Source of the DNA: Dactylis glomerata
Taxonomy: Eukaryota; Streptophyta; Magnoliopsida; Poales; Poaceae
Assembly (NCBI GenBank): GCA_007115705.1
Contig: QXEO01000167.1
Location: 5,840,553 to 5,904,552 of the forward strand
DNA: 64,000 bases
Direction of reading: 5' to 3'
The number at the start of each line of letters is the position of its first letter. Position 1 is the stretch's first letter. Of this stretch, positions 10,631 to 22,021 are shown piece after piece. The position numbers were made by a program, and so were the translations under genes. The notes below the pieces were generated by a model. That model worked only from the letters and a program-made list of their open reading frames with translations, was not told the origin of the DNA and did no database searches.

Positions 10631-10879
10631 TATTCAACCAGTACGATTGACGGCATGATAATCGGATAGCATCTTCATAAAAGACTCATTTTTTATTTTC
10701 TGTATTTTTTGGTGGTTGATACTTGTTTCCACCTTGCCTGATCCTTAAGCTTGTAATAAGCTCTTTGACATACTAGAATAAGGTTTAATAAAGAAAACAC
10801 ATATGCATCATTTTGATGCAGAGGCTAGAGTAACATCCTATTTCGGAAAAAAAAGGTTTTGGGGAACCCTGAACCTAAG

Positions 10880-13010
10880 TAACAGCAAATCAGAATGCAC
10901 ACTTTTTTTTTAAATGGGGCGTCCCAGCCTCTGCATCAATTAATGCATACGGTTTTTATTAAAATTATTAACGTATCCACATTATTATAGTTCACGGATC
11001 AGAGAGGGTAGATACATGAATCAGCCATCTAAAAATACAGCAGGACAAATGTAGGCTTGAATTCATCCTGTCAATCTTCTATCAGACCGCCACCCGAATC
11101 AGCTGTAAATATCCCGCGCAACCGTTGCTAAACGGTTGCACCCAATATCCATGTCCCGGCACTGCTCCACCAGCCGGAGAAAGGAAAACATATGGATCCA
11201 GTGGGTAGCCAAAGGGATAACCTACAAAAAAGTTGGGAACTTTGATCTGTTAAATATAAAATCATTTCGCACATGCCATATCGCCCATATAAGGGCACAA
11301 ATTCCCACTCTTATGTTAACTTTCTTAGACTTGATAATGCCATTCAGCCAAGTTCCAAAAAGATGATCGATATTGTTTGGTGGAGTAATAATGAAAGCCA
11401 TGTGAACAATTGTCCAAATAATTTTAACAAAAGGATAGTCAATGAAAGGATGTTGCACGGTCTCCTCATGATCATAGAAACAACATCTTGTGCTCCCTTG
11501 CCAATTCCTTTTTTTCAAGTTATCTTTCGTTAAAATTTCTTTCCGATAAACGAACCACATAAATATTCTGATCTTCAAAGGAACTTTCATTTTCAATATA
11601 TATTTTCTTAGAAAAACTGTATTATCATTTAACATGTCTAAATACATGCTTTTGACTGAGAATCTACCAGACTCAACAAGATTCCATTTGAAAACATCAT
11701 TATTTGAGTTTAAACGTATGGGCATTAAATGTTGAACCAAATGGAGCCATCTATCCCATCTATTCCCAGTCAAACTATGTCTGAAACCAATATTAAGTGG
11801 TGTTGCCGCCATGGTCGCCGCTACTGTAACATAATATTGTTTCTTTCTTTCCAGATTCCCCATGGAACAATGATGATTTTTTTCAAAGAATAATGACATC
11901 TAATGCGTTATTTGCATCAGACCAATCTATATGAAGTGTAGGGCTCTAGGCCAGCAGCTAACAGTGAAGGTACATTTAAAAATAGGTGCTCAACCGTTTC
12001 TTCCTCTCAGGAACTACATAGGGCACACGTAAAATCATTACCAATGGTGATACTCCTTCTTTTGAGCATATTTCTTATACTTAATCTGTAGACAGTAACA
12101 ACCACGCAAAAACTTTTAATTTCAGCAAGAGCTTGGATTTCCATATCCATAAATTTTAAGTCGTAGTTGTAGAACTGTTTTGATGTAAAAAAATTGCCCT
12201 AGTTATATTTCCAATTACCATTATTCACCATAATCAAAAGGTTTTCATTTGTTATATTCTATAGTTGTTCCCAATCCTCAAAAGCTTTAGGAATTAAGGG
12301 GAGATGAAACATATCCGAGAGGTCATGCATTTGACTGAATTCAGCCACCGAATTGTCTCATTTAATACATAAGAGTACAAACATGGATAATTATTCTGCA
12401 TAATACCATGGTTAGTCATCTTTCTAGAATAAAACTGAATTACTTGTTCCACTGAGCACTTTGCAGCTCCTTTGCAAATGCATGATAATTCATAATTGAC
12501 CTCCACCAAAATGAGCCACAATTATCAGTAGCATGGGGACGGTATTTTGATAATATATATTCCAGATCAAATCCACACACTGTAAGTTTTTAATAAAATT
12601 TACCTAAGTATTTGAGTAGTAAAGCATGATTTTGTGTCTTCAAGTGAAGGAATCCCAGCCCCCTTTATCTTTTGGTTTTCAGTCCCATCATGTGTTTTCT
12701 TTTCCCATAGACATCTCCTCCTCATTCTCCCAATTTGAACGAGTAATTGCAAACTCTTTTCATTGCGAACGAGATGTCTATGGGAAAGGAAAACACATAT
12801 GAGTTACCATTTCTTACACCTCGATTCTTTTCTTGCCAATGGCAATTCTTGCCATCATGTGTTCTCTTTTCCCATAGACATCTCCTCCTTGAGGGAAAAA
12901 GTGGGTCACCCTATCTTACACCTTGTTCACAATGAAAAAAGTTCCCACGTACTCAAGAATAACCTGAATCCAAAATGCATTTTATCCACTTTATCCATAA
13001 ATCATCAAAA
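10880..13010 (-). mobile_element. 5'-truncated LINE, copy B (minus strand)
   Basis: Reading the minus strand from about 13,000 downward, fragments of the reverse transcriptase C-terminal half appear: WIKWI and GVR-stop-GDPL near 12,915-12,990, then CLWEKK (about 12,700) and a LHLKTQNHALLLKYLGKFY block near 12,600-12,660. The zf-RVT region follows (11,222-11,800; FSVKSMYLDMLN, KVPLKIRIFMWFVYRK, WAIWHVRNDFIFN). The 3' end has the same TTGATGCAGAGGCTGGG tail as copy A. The coding region is broken by stops and frameshifts and is scrambled around 12,687-12,888. It faces copy A tail to tail. Confidence 0.7.
12687..12888. repeat. Three copies of a roughly 35-bp segment, one inverted
   Basis: The segment TTTTCCCATAGACATCTCCT and its upstream TCATGTGTT occur at 12,687-12,722 (+) and 12,853-12,888 (+), with a complementary copy at 12,771-12,802 (-). 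They lie within LINE copy B and suggest local rearrangement of that element. Confidence 0.75.
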
Positions 13011-13939
13011 CCCATATGAGTTAGCAATGTCGTTGGGAAGGGAACTTTGCAAAACATGATCTATAATCTATCAACTAAGATCTCAACATACCACCATTTC
13101 CGTACCCACCACAACACATTGTGTGTATCTACCACCACCAAAGTCATTCCGGACAAAACCACTCCTAAGATCAATCAAATGGATTGTCAACTAGCAAAAT
13201 ATCTAATGCCAATACGAGGTGGATGCCGGTAAAAGGAGAGGCATAACCGACTTCAAAATGTATATTTAAGGGCCTCACGAGGATACAAGTCAAACCAGAA
13301 TCAACACTACGAGAGTGACCATCACGAGACGTCTCTGATGCAGCAAGTGCAAAAGCAGCATGCCACCACCATCTGCTAAAGTTTCCAAACTATCACAATA
13401 TCCACATGCCGCTGTGGGATCCTTATGGGACGTCTACCCCCATCATCTTGATGTGTCAAATGCCTTAGATTGGTTGCGCAACACCCAATTCACCACGACT
13501 CGCATCAAACATTGAAAAAGAAAGTTAATCCATTGGAAATCCAATGACTGTGAGGAGAGAGGATGACGGGGTGACTTCTTATGAGGAAACCTAATCGCCC
13601 TAAAGTTGCACATGGTTGTTCAGGAAAAGAAACATTATGTTTGTGTGATGCTTTCTTTGCTATGGAAATTGTTCTTGGGGAATTTGCAATTTTGTTCTGT
13701 TAATAAAGTAGTTGGTTTTTACATGTATAATATCATCAAAGTTTTTTATGTAAAACCTCAGGAATGTACTACTCTACATTTAGCAATGAAAAATCTAGGA
13801 AAAATTAACATGTTAAAGAAAATTCAAGTGAAGATTTCACATATAGTTGATGCAATTGCGTGATAATCTGGTTTTAACCTATCATATTAGAAAATACATG
13901 GTCAACGCTCTTTCCAACATTTCCATCCATAGCAACATG
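13011..13939. other. Intergenic or decayed element sequence, not identified
   Basis: No intact gene. Part may be the 5' portion of LINE copy B, but no frame can be matched. An open frame at 13,606-13,863 (+) has no recognised features. Confidence 0.35.
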
Positions 13940-13944
13940 TAACC

Positions 13945-15342
13945 TAATGACCCACAAGTATAGGGGATCGCAACAGTCTTCGAGGGAAGTATTATCCAAA
14001 TTTATTGATTCAACACAAGGGGAGTCAAAGAATATATGTAAGCCTTAACAGATGAGTTGTCAATTCAGCTGCACCTGGAAACAGTCTCGCTCGCAGTGGT
14101 TTATCAGTAGCAACAGTTTTATAGGTGTGACAGTAGTGAAACAGTAACAGCAGTAGTAAAATAGCAGCAGTAATAGTAACAGTTGTAAACAGTAGGAACA
14201 AATACTGTAGGCATAGGGATGGATTATGGGCGTTGCATGGATAAGATAATTCATGAAATCAATGAGACAAAGGCAATGCAGATAAATAATGATAAAGCAT
14301 CCTAGTACAAATAATCATAGGCATGTGTTCCGTATATAGTCGTACGTGCTCACAAGGAGAAACTTGCACGATATCTTTTGTCCTACCGGCATGTTGCAGC
14401 AGGGCCTCAAGGGAAACTACTGGTAATTAAGGTACTCCTTTTAATAGAGTACCGGAGCAAAGCATTAGCACTCGGTGAACACATGTGATCCTCACATCAT
14501 AGCCATCCCCTCCGGTTATCCCAATTTTTGTCACTTTGGGGCCTCGGGTTCCGGACAACAATATGTGTATACAACTTGTAGGTAAGACCATAAACAACAA
14601 GTATCATCATAGAAATAATAACATGTCCAGATCTGAAATCATGGCACTCGGGCCCAAAGTGACAAGCATTAAGCACAACAAGTTGCAACAATGTCATAGG
14701 CACTAAATAAAGATACTAGGCACTATGCCCTATCAATCTCATATCAAATTACATGAACAATCTCATCCAATCCCTACCATCCCCTCACCTACAGCGGGGG
14801 AATTACTCACACATGGATGGGGGAATCATGGATGGTCGATGGAGGAGCGTCGGTGGTGATGGTGATGAAGATCTCCTCCGAATCCCCGTCCCGGCAGGGT
14901 GCCAGAACGGAGTTTCTGGTTCCGAATCGCGGTTTCTGATGGCGGCGGCGCAGCGGAAGTCTATCTGGGAAAAAACGCCGTCTCTCCGATATTATGTCGT
15001 CTCGGGGTATATGTACGCGAGAGGGGAGGTCGAGAGGGGGCCTGGGGCTCCCTCACGCATGGGTGGCGTGGCCAGGGCTGGGCCACGCCACCTGTGCGTG
15101 ACAGCCCCTCGAGCCTCCTCTCCCTCCTGTCTTCTGGCTCCGTGGGTCTTCTGGTGAAATAGGATTTTTCATGATTTTTCCTGAATTTTTACTGGAAGTT
15201 GAATTTATGCACAAAAACGAGACACCATAGCAATTCTGCTGAAAACAGCGTCAGTCCGTGTTAGTTGTATTCAAAACACACAAATTAGAGGAGAAACAAT
15301 AGCAAAAGTGTTCGGGAAAGTAGATACGTTTTGGACGTATCA
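13945..15342 (-). repeat. E1 3' LTR
   Basis: 1,398 bp. The inner end reads TGATACGTCC on the minus strand; the outer end reads TAATGACCC on the plus strand, where the other three LTRs have TGATGA, so the terminal dinucleotide has decayed. It contains the GC-rich hairpin (15,062-15,092), here with two paired changes relative to the other copies. Confidence 0.93.
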
Positions 15343-15356
15343 ACTCCCCCCAAGCT
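15343..15356 (-). other. E1 polypurine tract
   Basis: On the minus strand the run GCTTGGGGGGAGT ends directly at the 3' LTR; such a tract primes plus-strand synthesis. The identical sequence is found at the same position in E2. Confidence 0.8.
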
Positions 15357-17310
15357 TAGCTATTTGCTTGTCCTCAAGCAATTTAGTTAACAACTGAGAG
15401 CGATAAAAGAAACTTTCATGAACACATTTGCTCATATGATGTATATATACTAACTATGTGATCAAGTACTCAGGCAATTCATAATAAGAAATATGTAACT
15501 AATGTCACCTCATAGTCAAGCAAGCTATGAAAGAGTGCCAATGCACTAATAACAAGTAACATGTCCATGAGAAACTACAAGATTGTAATATGCATAAATG
15601 ATATGAAAGAGTGGTATCCCGCTTGCCTTTATTTGTAGAGCAAAACATAAATGCTGAGGCACCTCTGAAGTCCAAGGGAAGACTAGAAGTAGAAATATCA
15701 AAGATACAAGCATCAAAGTTATACCACAATTAACCGTGTTCTGGGACAAGCACATTACACTAAGAATAACAGCTATGCTCTCAAGAAGTGCTTAAAGTTA
15801 GAAGATGGTGACTCAACATAAAAGTAAACGAATGGCCCTTCGCAGAGGGAAGCAGTGATTTAACATGTGCTAGAGCTTTTCATTTGTAAAACAGAGATAA
15901 AAGTTTCTTTTGAGAGGTGGTTGTTCAATGTCAACGACTAGCAATGGGGACTTACTATCTTCCATAATAAACAAGTGAGAGCGGTTCCGAGTTCTTTGAA
16001 ATTTGGCACATTGGTGCTCTTTTATAAAGCTTTGGCACTCCTCCCCACCTTTTTTCCTTTCTCAAACCATGGCTAACCGATTCCATCGGGTGCCCACCAA
16101 CTTTCACATTCCTTTGGAGGAGTGCCTTTTTTTCTTTCTTTTAGGATTAAGATTATAATGGTCTGACCAGCTCCCTTGCAAAATTAATGACGAGCAGATG
16201 AAGCTGCCTAGTCGAGGGATACTCAATTTAATATGGAAGATAGCAATTCCGACCACTACGTCCCCATGAGCTAAAAACAGTGGCACAAAATGAGAAGTAG
16301 TTGAAAGTTTTGAAAGGTAGCACATGAAAATTTACTTGGAATGGCTTACAAATACCATGCATAGGAATTTATAGTGGACTCTTTGGGAGACTTGGTTTTT
16401 GGTAATTGGATGCACGAGTAGAGCTCATACTCGGTACAAGTGAAGGCTAGCAAAAGACTGGGAAGCAACAATCGAGAGAGCAATAACTATCATAATCATG
16501 CTTGCGACAAAACAAAATTAATATAGGCATAAAAATGATACAAGAACTCTAAGGCAATTTAGATCATCGAGGCTTAATTGACTTTTTGTTCAGTCATATG
16601 CATGCTTGAGCATGTGCCAAGTCGATTCAAATGAAGCTTTCAGAGGTGATACCATACTATGAATAAAACAATGCATGCAAGCGTCTACATGACATGCTAT
16701 AGGCTAATAGTAAATTGAAACTAATCATATGAAAGCAAGAACTACAAAGCATCCATTAGATGACATATACCTTACATGAACCGACTAAGCATGTCCACAT
16801 AGATGAGTATATGTACAAAAATGAAAACAAATAGAGTTCATACCAGCCTCTTACCACATCTCGGATTGTCATATGTCGTCATTATTGCTCTTCACTTGTG
16901 TGGCTTGAATAATATAACGTGAATACCAAGCTCCAATGGAGTAACGAGAGACTGAACTCTGCAACAAACTTTACAAAACCGAAGTAGAACAACAAATATT
17001 TTTGGGGTTTTCGATCTCTGAAAAAAAGCAGAAGGAAATAGCAAACAAAGCAAAATATTTTTGGGTTTTTCAAGAAGCAGACCGAAAATAGCGAGTAAAG
17101 CAAACCAAAGGTGGAAAACCAAAGAACCAAACAGAGAGAAACAATGGAAATATTTTTGGTCTTTTTGTGTTTTGGAAAGGTGGAAATACGAATGAAAATG
17201 CTAGAGAAAGCGAAACAGGGATATACAAAGATCCGACAAAATATGATATGTAGATGAGTGAATCATCGGCGTACCTCCCCCCAAGCTTAGGCTTTTGGCC
17301 TAAGTGGAGA
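15357..17310 (-). other. E1 internal non-coding region between ORF2 and the polypurine tract
   Basis: About 2 kb that is collinear and strongly conserved with 38,097-40,070 in E2. It has no supported ORF and no reverse transcriptase or integrase remnant that I can see. Confidence 0.7.
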
Positions 17311-18444
17311 TCAATCCCAACTCGGCCAACTTGGCCATGAGGTGGCGCCTCCATAGTGTGACAAAGAAGCACCATCGTCCTGATATGAGTTCGAGGATTC
17401 CCCGGAGTGGTACGTGGTGAAGTGATAGGGCGGCTCCTCCTCTTCCTCCTGGACCACCACGCCATGTTGGATATTGAAACCGAGCAGCCTAAGCTGATCG
17501 TCCAACTCCACCTTCATGCGCGACCATGGCTTCATGTGGACGCTGAACAAGTTAGGCTGAGGCAAGGGAATTTCCCTTTCCTCTCCATCAATGAATAACA
17601 TCCTGTAAACTAATTTCCCTACACAAGAGTTAGCAGTAACAAAATGATGGAGTTTCATAGCAGCAAGATCAAGCCTCTGTGGAGCCAACAATACATCATT
17701 AGGAGCAATAGAAAGTCCTAGCTCAGCAACAATGCGCGCGGCAATAATACCTCCATAAATAGGTCCCCTAGCGGCTAGGCGACGAGCAATAACAGCACCG
17801 AGGTTATACTTCCTACCAACATCAAGAGCGGTAGCTAGAAAAGCTAAATGATAGTTGGAGATATTGCTAGTGTTTTCTCTACCAAGTACACTAGTTGCAA
17901 GATAGTAAGTAAAATATCTAATAGCTGGGAGCTGAATATTTCTTATCTTGCCACGCTGTGCGTTGCGGTCATCATCATTGGTCACTCCTCGGTAAAGCTC
18001 CAACAAATCAGCGGGGTGATTTTGTATCTTCTTGGCCGTTCCAAACATGGGAATACCTAAAATAGAACAAAACCTCCCCAAAGACATGGTGGTAGACTTA
18101 TCATAAATCTTAAATGCAACGGAAGGATTGTAATGAGAGTTAATAAATTTAAAACTTTCAACGAAAATCTTTGTAAGCAAAGCATATTGGTCTCTTTCAT
18201 CTGCCACGTAATCAGTCAACCCAACCCTGTTAATAAGGAGCAAGAAATCATCAAGAATCCCTGCATCACTCAAAAAGTTAAAACAAGGGAAGGAGGATGG
18301 ATGTGCATCTCCATCGTCCCCTTCAAGGTTTGGTGACATGAGATCCTCATTATAAGATATCCTATATTGAGCGGTGGATCTTGAGGGCCTTGATGACCTT
18401 GGTGCATCACTTTCAAACACTTCTCCATATGTGAAGTTTGCCAT
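17311..18444 (-). CDS. E1 second ORF, 377-aa protein at the env-like position
   Basis: Intact ORF starting MANFTYGEVF. It contains FKIYDKSTTMSLGRFCSILG (about residues 112-131), which resembles the patterned FRLF...LSLxEFCxxLG segment of Athila-type ORF1/plant transposon proteins. A highly conserved core follows (RYFTYYLATSVLGREN, then ARRLAARGPIYGGIIAARIV). The C-terminus is acidic (a run of Glu) and ends in three WPS/WPSWD-type repeats. No signal peptide or membrane span is evident, so despite its position it is not env-like in structure. Its partner in E2 (40,071-41,195) is very similar, with almost no amino-acid change in the core although silent changes are frequent. The function is unknown. 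A nucleocapsid-like or packaging role is only a guess. Confidence 0.75.
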   Translation of the reverse strand: MANFTYGEVFESDAPRSSRPSRSTAQYRISYNEDLMSPNLEGDDGDAHPSSFPCFNFLSDAGILDDFLLLINRVGLTDYVADERDQYALLTKIFVESFKFINSHYNPSVAFKIYDKSTTMSLGRFCSILGIPMFGTAKKIQNHPADLLELYRGVTNDDDRNAQRGKIRNIQLPAIRYFTYYLATSVLGRENTSNISNYHLAFLATALDVGRKYNLGAVIARRLAARGPIYGGIIAARIVAELGLSIAPNDVLLAPQRLDLAAMKLHHFVTANSCVGKLVYRMLFIDGEEREIPLPQPNLFSVHMKPWSRMKVELDDQLRLLGFNIQHGVVVQEEEEEPPYHFTTYHSGESSNSYQDDGASLSHYGGATSWPSWPSWD

Positions 18445-19279
18445 CTCCCTTCTCTGAAATTTTTCAACAAACTCATAAAAAAAGATTTAAAGACAAGCAA
18501 ATGTAGGAAACTACTATAGAGGGTTATTAGAGAGCTAATATGCATCAAGATAACAATTCTAAGCAATAGAACAAGCATGCATACTCATTTATACTGTCAC
18601 CTACAATGCTAAAATACTCAAGATATACTTCACCAAAAGAAAATCTACTTGGACAAGTGGAGGAGTCACATACCGGAGAGCAAATGATCCAAATTTCAGC
18701 AGAAATATTGGGCTGAACAAGGAGATCGAAAAATCGAGGTGAAGAACAGCAAGAACTCGGGTTTCAGCTGAGTGTGTCGTTGTTTTCGGGAGAGAGAAAG
18801 AGCTGGGGAAGAAGAGATGGGTGAGGGGCCTGGTGGGGCCCCCTCACACCTGGGTGGCGCGGCCAGGGCTGGGCCGCGCCACCTGTGTGTGAGGTGGCGT
18901 GGCTGCCCCACCTGGTGCCTCCCAGGTGTCTCTCTGCCCCATTTTTGACATAAAAATTTATAAAGAATTTTCTGGAATTTTTCGAGAAACTTTATTTTTG
19001 AGGATTTTTCAGAAATTGGCATATCAATAAAACTCAGAAAAACGAGGATGAAAAGATTTCAAGCAAATCAAAACTAAGCATGCAGCAGCTCTGAGATACT
19101 CTTAATCATACAACTTAACTGAAGGAACAAAATTTGATGAAAGTAAATACAAGTGAGGTGGAGTGGATGCGGTGAAAACAAAGTTTCTTTCATATAAAAT
19201 CACTTTGCTAACAAGGTTGATCAAGTCTTGTTACCAAACTAACTTTTTATGAGGAGAAACTTTGCATATCACTTAATGC
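18445..19279 (-). other. E1 spacer between gag-protease and ORF2, with hairpin
   Basis: About 830 bp without a supported gene. It carries the GC-rich hairpin also found in the LTRs (arms 18,853-18,864 and 18,872-18,883), extended by CTCACAC/GTGTGAG on the outside, followed by T/A-rich sequence similar in style to the LTR segment beside its hairpin. Confidence 0.6.
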
Positions 19280-21933
19280 TTATGTTACCTCAACTTTGAT
19301 AGGTATAGTCCCAACCATAACAATTTGACATTCTTCCTTGGGCTTTCGCTCTGAACAAATAATTTGACCAACTTTGATGGTCTCAACATGCTTGATTGTA
19401 TTTAGAGTATTCTTCCTATCAATCTTCTTGGGAAAATATATTGTATACTCTTTGTCATTAACATTAAAAGTGACTTTTCCTTGAGTGCAATTGATAACAG
19501 CACCTGCAGTGTTTAGAAAAGGTCTCCCAAGAATAATAGACATATTATCATCTTCAGGCATTTCCAACACAACAAAATCAGTTAAAATTAAACAACTGTT
19601 AGCAACTTGAACAGGAACATTTTCACATATACCAATAGGAATAGTAGTAGACTTATCAGCCATCTGCAAGGATATATCAGTTGATACCAATTTTTCTAGA
19701 TCAAGTCTCTTATAAAGAGAAAAAGGCATGACACTAACTCCAGCTCCCAAATCACATAAAGCAGTTCTAACATAGTTATTTTTAATGGAGCAAGGAATAG
19801 TAGGTATACCTGGATCTCCAAGCTTCTCTGGAACTTTACCATCAAAAGAGTAGTTAGCAAGTAAAGTGGAAATTTCCTCACTAGGAATTTTCCTTTTGTT
19901 AGTGACAATATCTTTCATATACTTTGCATAAGGAGGCATTCTAATAGCATCAGTCAAAGGAATTTGCAAAAATAAAGGTCTCATCCATTCACAAAACCTG
20001 TTGTAGTGTTCCTCTTCCTTGGACTTGTGTTTCTTACTAGGAAAAGGCATTGGTTTCTGTACCCAAGGTTCTCTCTCCTTACCATGCTTGTTGGCAATGA
20101 AGTCTTCTTTGGTGTACTTTGCATTCTTGTCAATCTTTTCCGGTTCTTCTTCAACTTCTTCTTTATCTTCTTTATCGGAAGCATCTCCTGGTTCAGTTTC
20201 AGCATCAGAAATAGAAATACTGTTAGGATCTTTACCTGTATCAGAGGATTCTGCAGTTGTTTTATGCTTCTTCTTCTTCTTCTTGGAAGGAATATCATCA
20301 CTTGAAGTGCGTTGAGAATCTTGCTCGACCCTCTTAGGATGTCCTTCAGGATATAATGGGTCTTGAGTAGCAGCACCACTTTTTGTGTGTATTTCACATG
20401 CTTGCTTCTCTCTTGCAGCATTAACTAGCAAGTCTTTTTACACCTTGGTAAGCTGATCAATTTGTGTTTGAACCATTTGAAAATGTTTAGCAAGTATCTT
20501 CACATCATTGGCAGTTCTCTCCACAATATCCTGCAACTTGTTAATAGCTCTAGAATTTTCTAACAAATGATTATGCACCATTCTATTAAAATTTTCTTGC
20601 TTAACAATAAAGTTATCGAACTCATCTAAGCATTGATCAGGAGGTTTAGTATAAGGAATATCTCTTTCATCGAAGCGTTGGAGAGAGTGTACCTCAATAG
20701 TAGATGAATGAGGGATTGGCTTACATAGTTCTTCAATAGGAGGTAAATTCTTCACATCTTCGGCCTTAATACCTTTCTCCTTAAGAGATTTCTTAGCCTC
20801 CTTCATAACTTCATCATTTAATTCAATCATCCCTCTCTTCTTCGGCATAGGCTCGGTAGATGGCGCAGGAGTTGGTGCTGGTGTTGGCTCAACTAAAGTC
20901 CAATCATCATGATTCCGGCTTATTTTAGCCATTAACTCCTCTGCTTCAGCCGGAGTTCTTTCCCTGAAAACACAACCAGCACAACTATCCAAATATGACT
21001 TAGATTCATCTATTAGTCCATTATAAATATATCAAGGAGTTCATTTTTAGGCAATGGTTCTTTAGGCAAAGCTCTAATCAAAGAACAAAACCTTGTCCAA
21101 GATTCAGGCAATATCTCTCCTTTTTCCTGTTCAAAATCAAAGATTTTCTGCATAGCAGCATGTTGAGCACTAGCGGGAAAATATTTCTGAAAGAAAGCAT
21201 TAACCAAAGCAATAGGACTAGTAAGAGATCTAGGAGACAAGCTATTAAACCAAATTTTAGCAGCATCTTTCAATGAAAAAGGAAAAATCTTAGCAACAAA
21301 ATAAGTGCGGAGCTTAATATCATCAGAAAACAAATTACTCAAAGTAGAAAGCTCATTCATGTGCTCCATAGCACTCTCATCTTTAGTACCACAAAAAGGA
21401 GTTTTCTCAACAATAGATATGTAAGATAAATCCAAAGAGAAATCATAATCCTTGTCTCTAATATTTATGGGAGAAGCAGCAAACTTAGGATCAGGAGACA
21501 AATTATATCTAACAGAACGTCTGGCAAGAAGTTCTTTAACATTACCTGCATTACGAGCAGCACGTGCTTCTGCAATAAAATCATCATTAAGCTCAATATA
21601 AGCATCATCATCATAATCATCACTAGGACACTCCCTAGACTCAGGTGAACTAACAGGTGTAACAGTGGTGTTTCCCAACTTAGCTCTAGCAATAGTAGCA
21701 TCTAAAAAGGAACCTAGTGAACCACTCTCATCAAGCACAGTAGAAGCATCATCTAAATTATCAATGGCATTTTCAATCTCAGCTGAAGTAGTAGCAGTAG
21801 CGTGTGGGTGTGGTGGTGTAAGCAACTTACTCATAACAGATGGCGAATCAAGAGCAACAGAGGTGTTGAGAGTCGTACCTCTTCTTGTAGTGGATGGCAA
21901 TATAGGAACTTTTCCATCACGAGGTTTACCCAT
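19280..21933 (-). pseudogene. E1 gag-protease, broken
   Basis: Counterpart of the intact 881-aa frame in E2. The frame starts at the ATG at 21,933 (MGKPRDGKV). It is broken by a one-base deletion near 21,025 (TATAAATAT where E2 has TATAAAATAT) and by a stop near 20,437, where two glutamine codons of E2 read TAA AAA. Beyond that, the frame is open to 19,280 and keeps the aspartic protease with active-site string CDLGAGVSVMPFSLY and the downstream ILGRPFLNTAGA flap-side motif. DLGA in place of DTGA/DSGA is usual for Athila-type plant elements. The copy cannot make a full polyprotein, so if E1 moved after these changes the proteins came from elsewhere. Confidence 0.88.
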
Positions 21934-21992
21934 GATGAAAGGATTGCAGTGAACAATATGAATACCAAGTGAACTTACAGATAAAGCTATGG

Positions 21993-22010
21993 TCCCCGGC
22001 AACGGCGCGA
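21993..22010 (-). other. E1 primer-binding site (tRNA-Asp), mutated
   Basis: On the minus strand the site reads as the complement of the tRNA-Asp 3' end, eleven bases inside the 5' LTR. Its first bases read TCGCGCCGTTGCC, whereas E2 has the perfect TGGCGCCGTTGCC, so one base of the primer match is lost. Confidence 0.8.
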
Positions 22011-22021
22011 GAAAATAGTCT

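Larger units (their letters stand above)
9590..10830 (+). mobile_element. 5'-truncated LINE, copy A
   Basis: The frame around 9600-10036 encodes the zf-RVT region (GNRW-x2-WL, FSGAFSVKSKYLEYLN, KVPLKIKISMWFLHRK, then C-x2-C and the IQHMFFEC block). After a frame change it continues with WAxWNxRNDHVFN-like and THWIRTWYYLQP blocks up to about 10260 and again past 10636. The element is split by the TRIM at 10275-10630. Its 3' end includes TTGATGCAGAGGCT (about 10813-10827) and an A run near 10850. Only the C-terminal part of ORF2 remains, and it has frameshifts. Confidence 0.75.

Noticed and set aside
14060..15162. Short open frames in the gypsy LTRs, repeated in all four copies
   Set aside because: They recur because the LTRs recur, and differ between copies without codon constraint; no motif.
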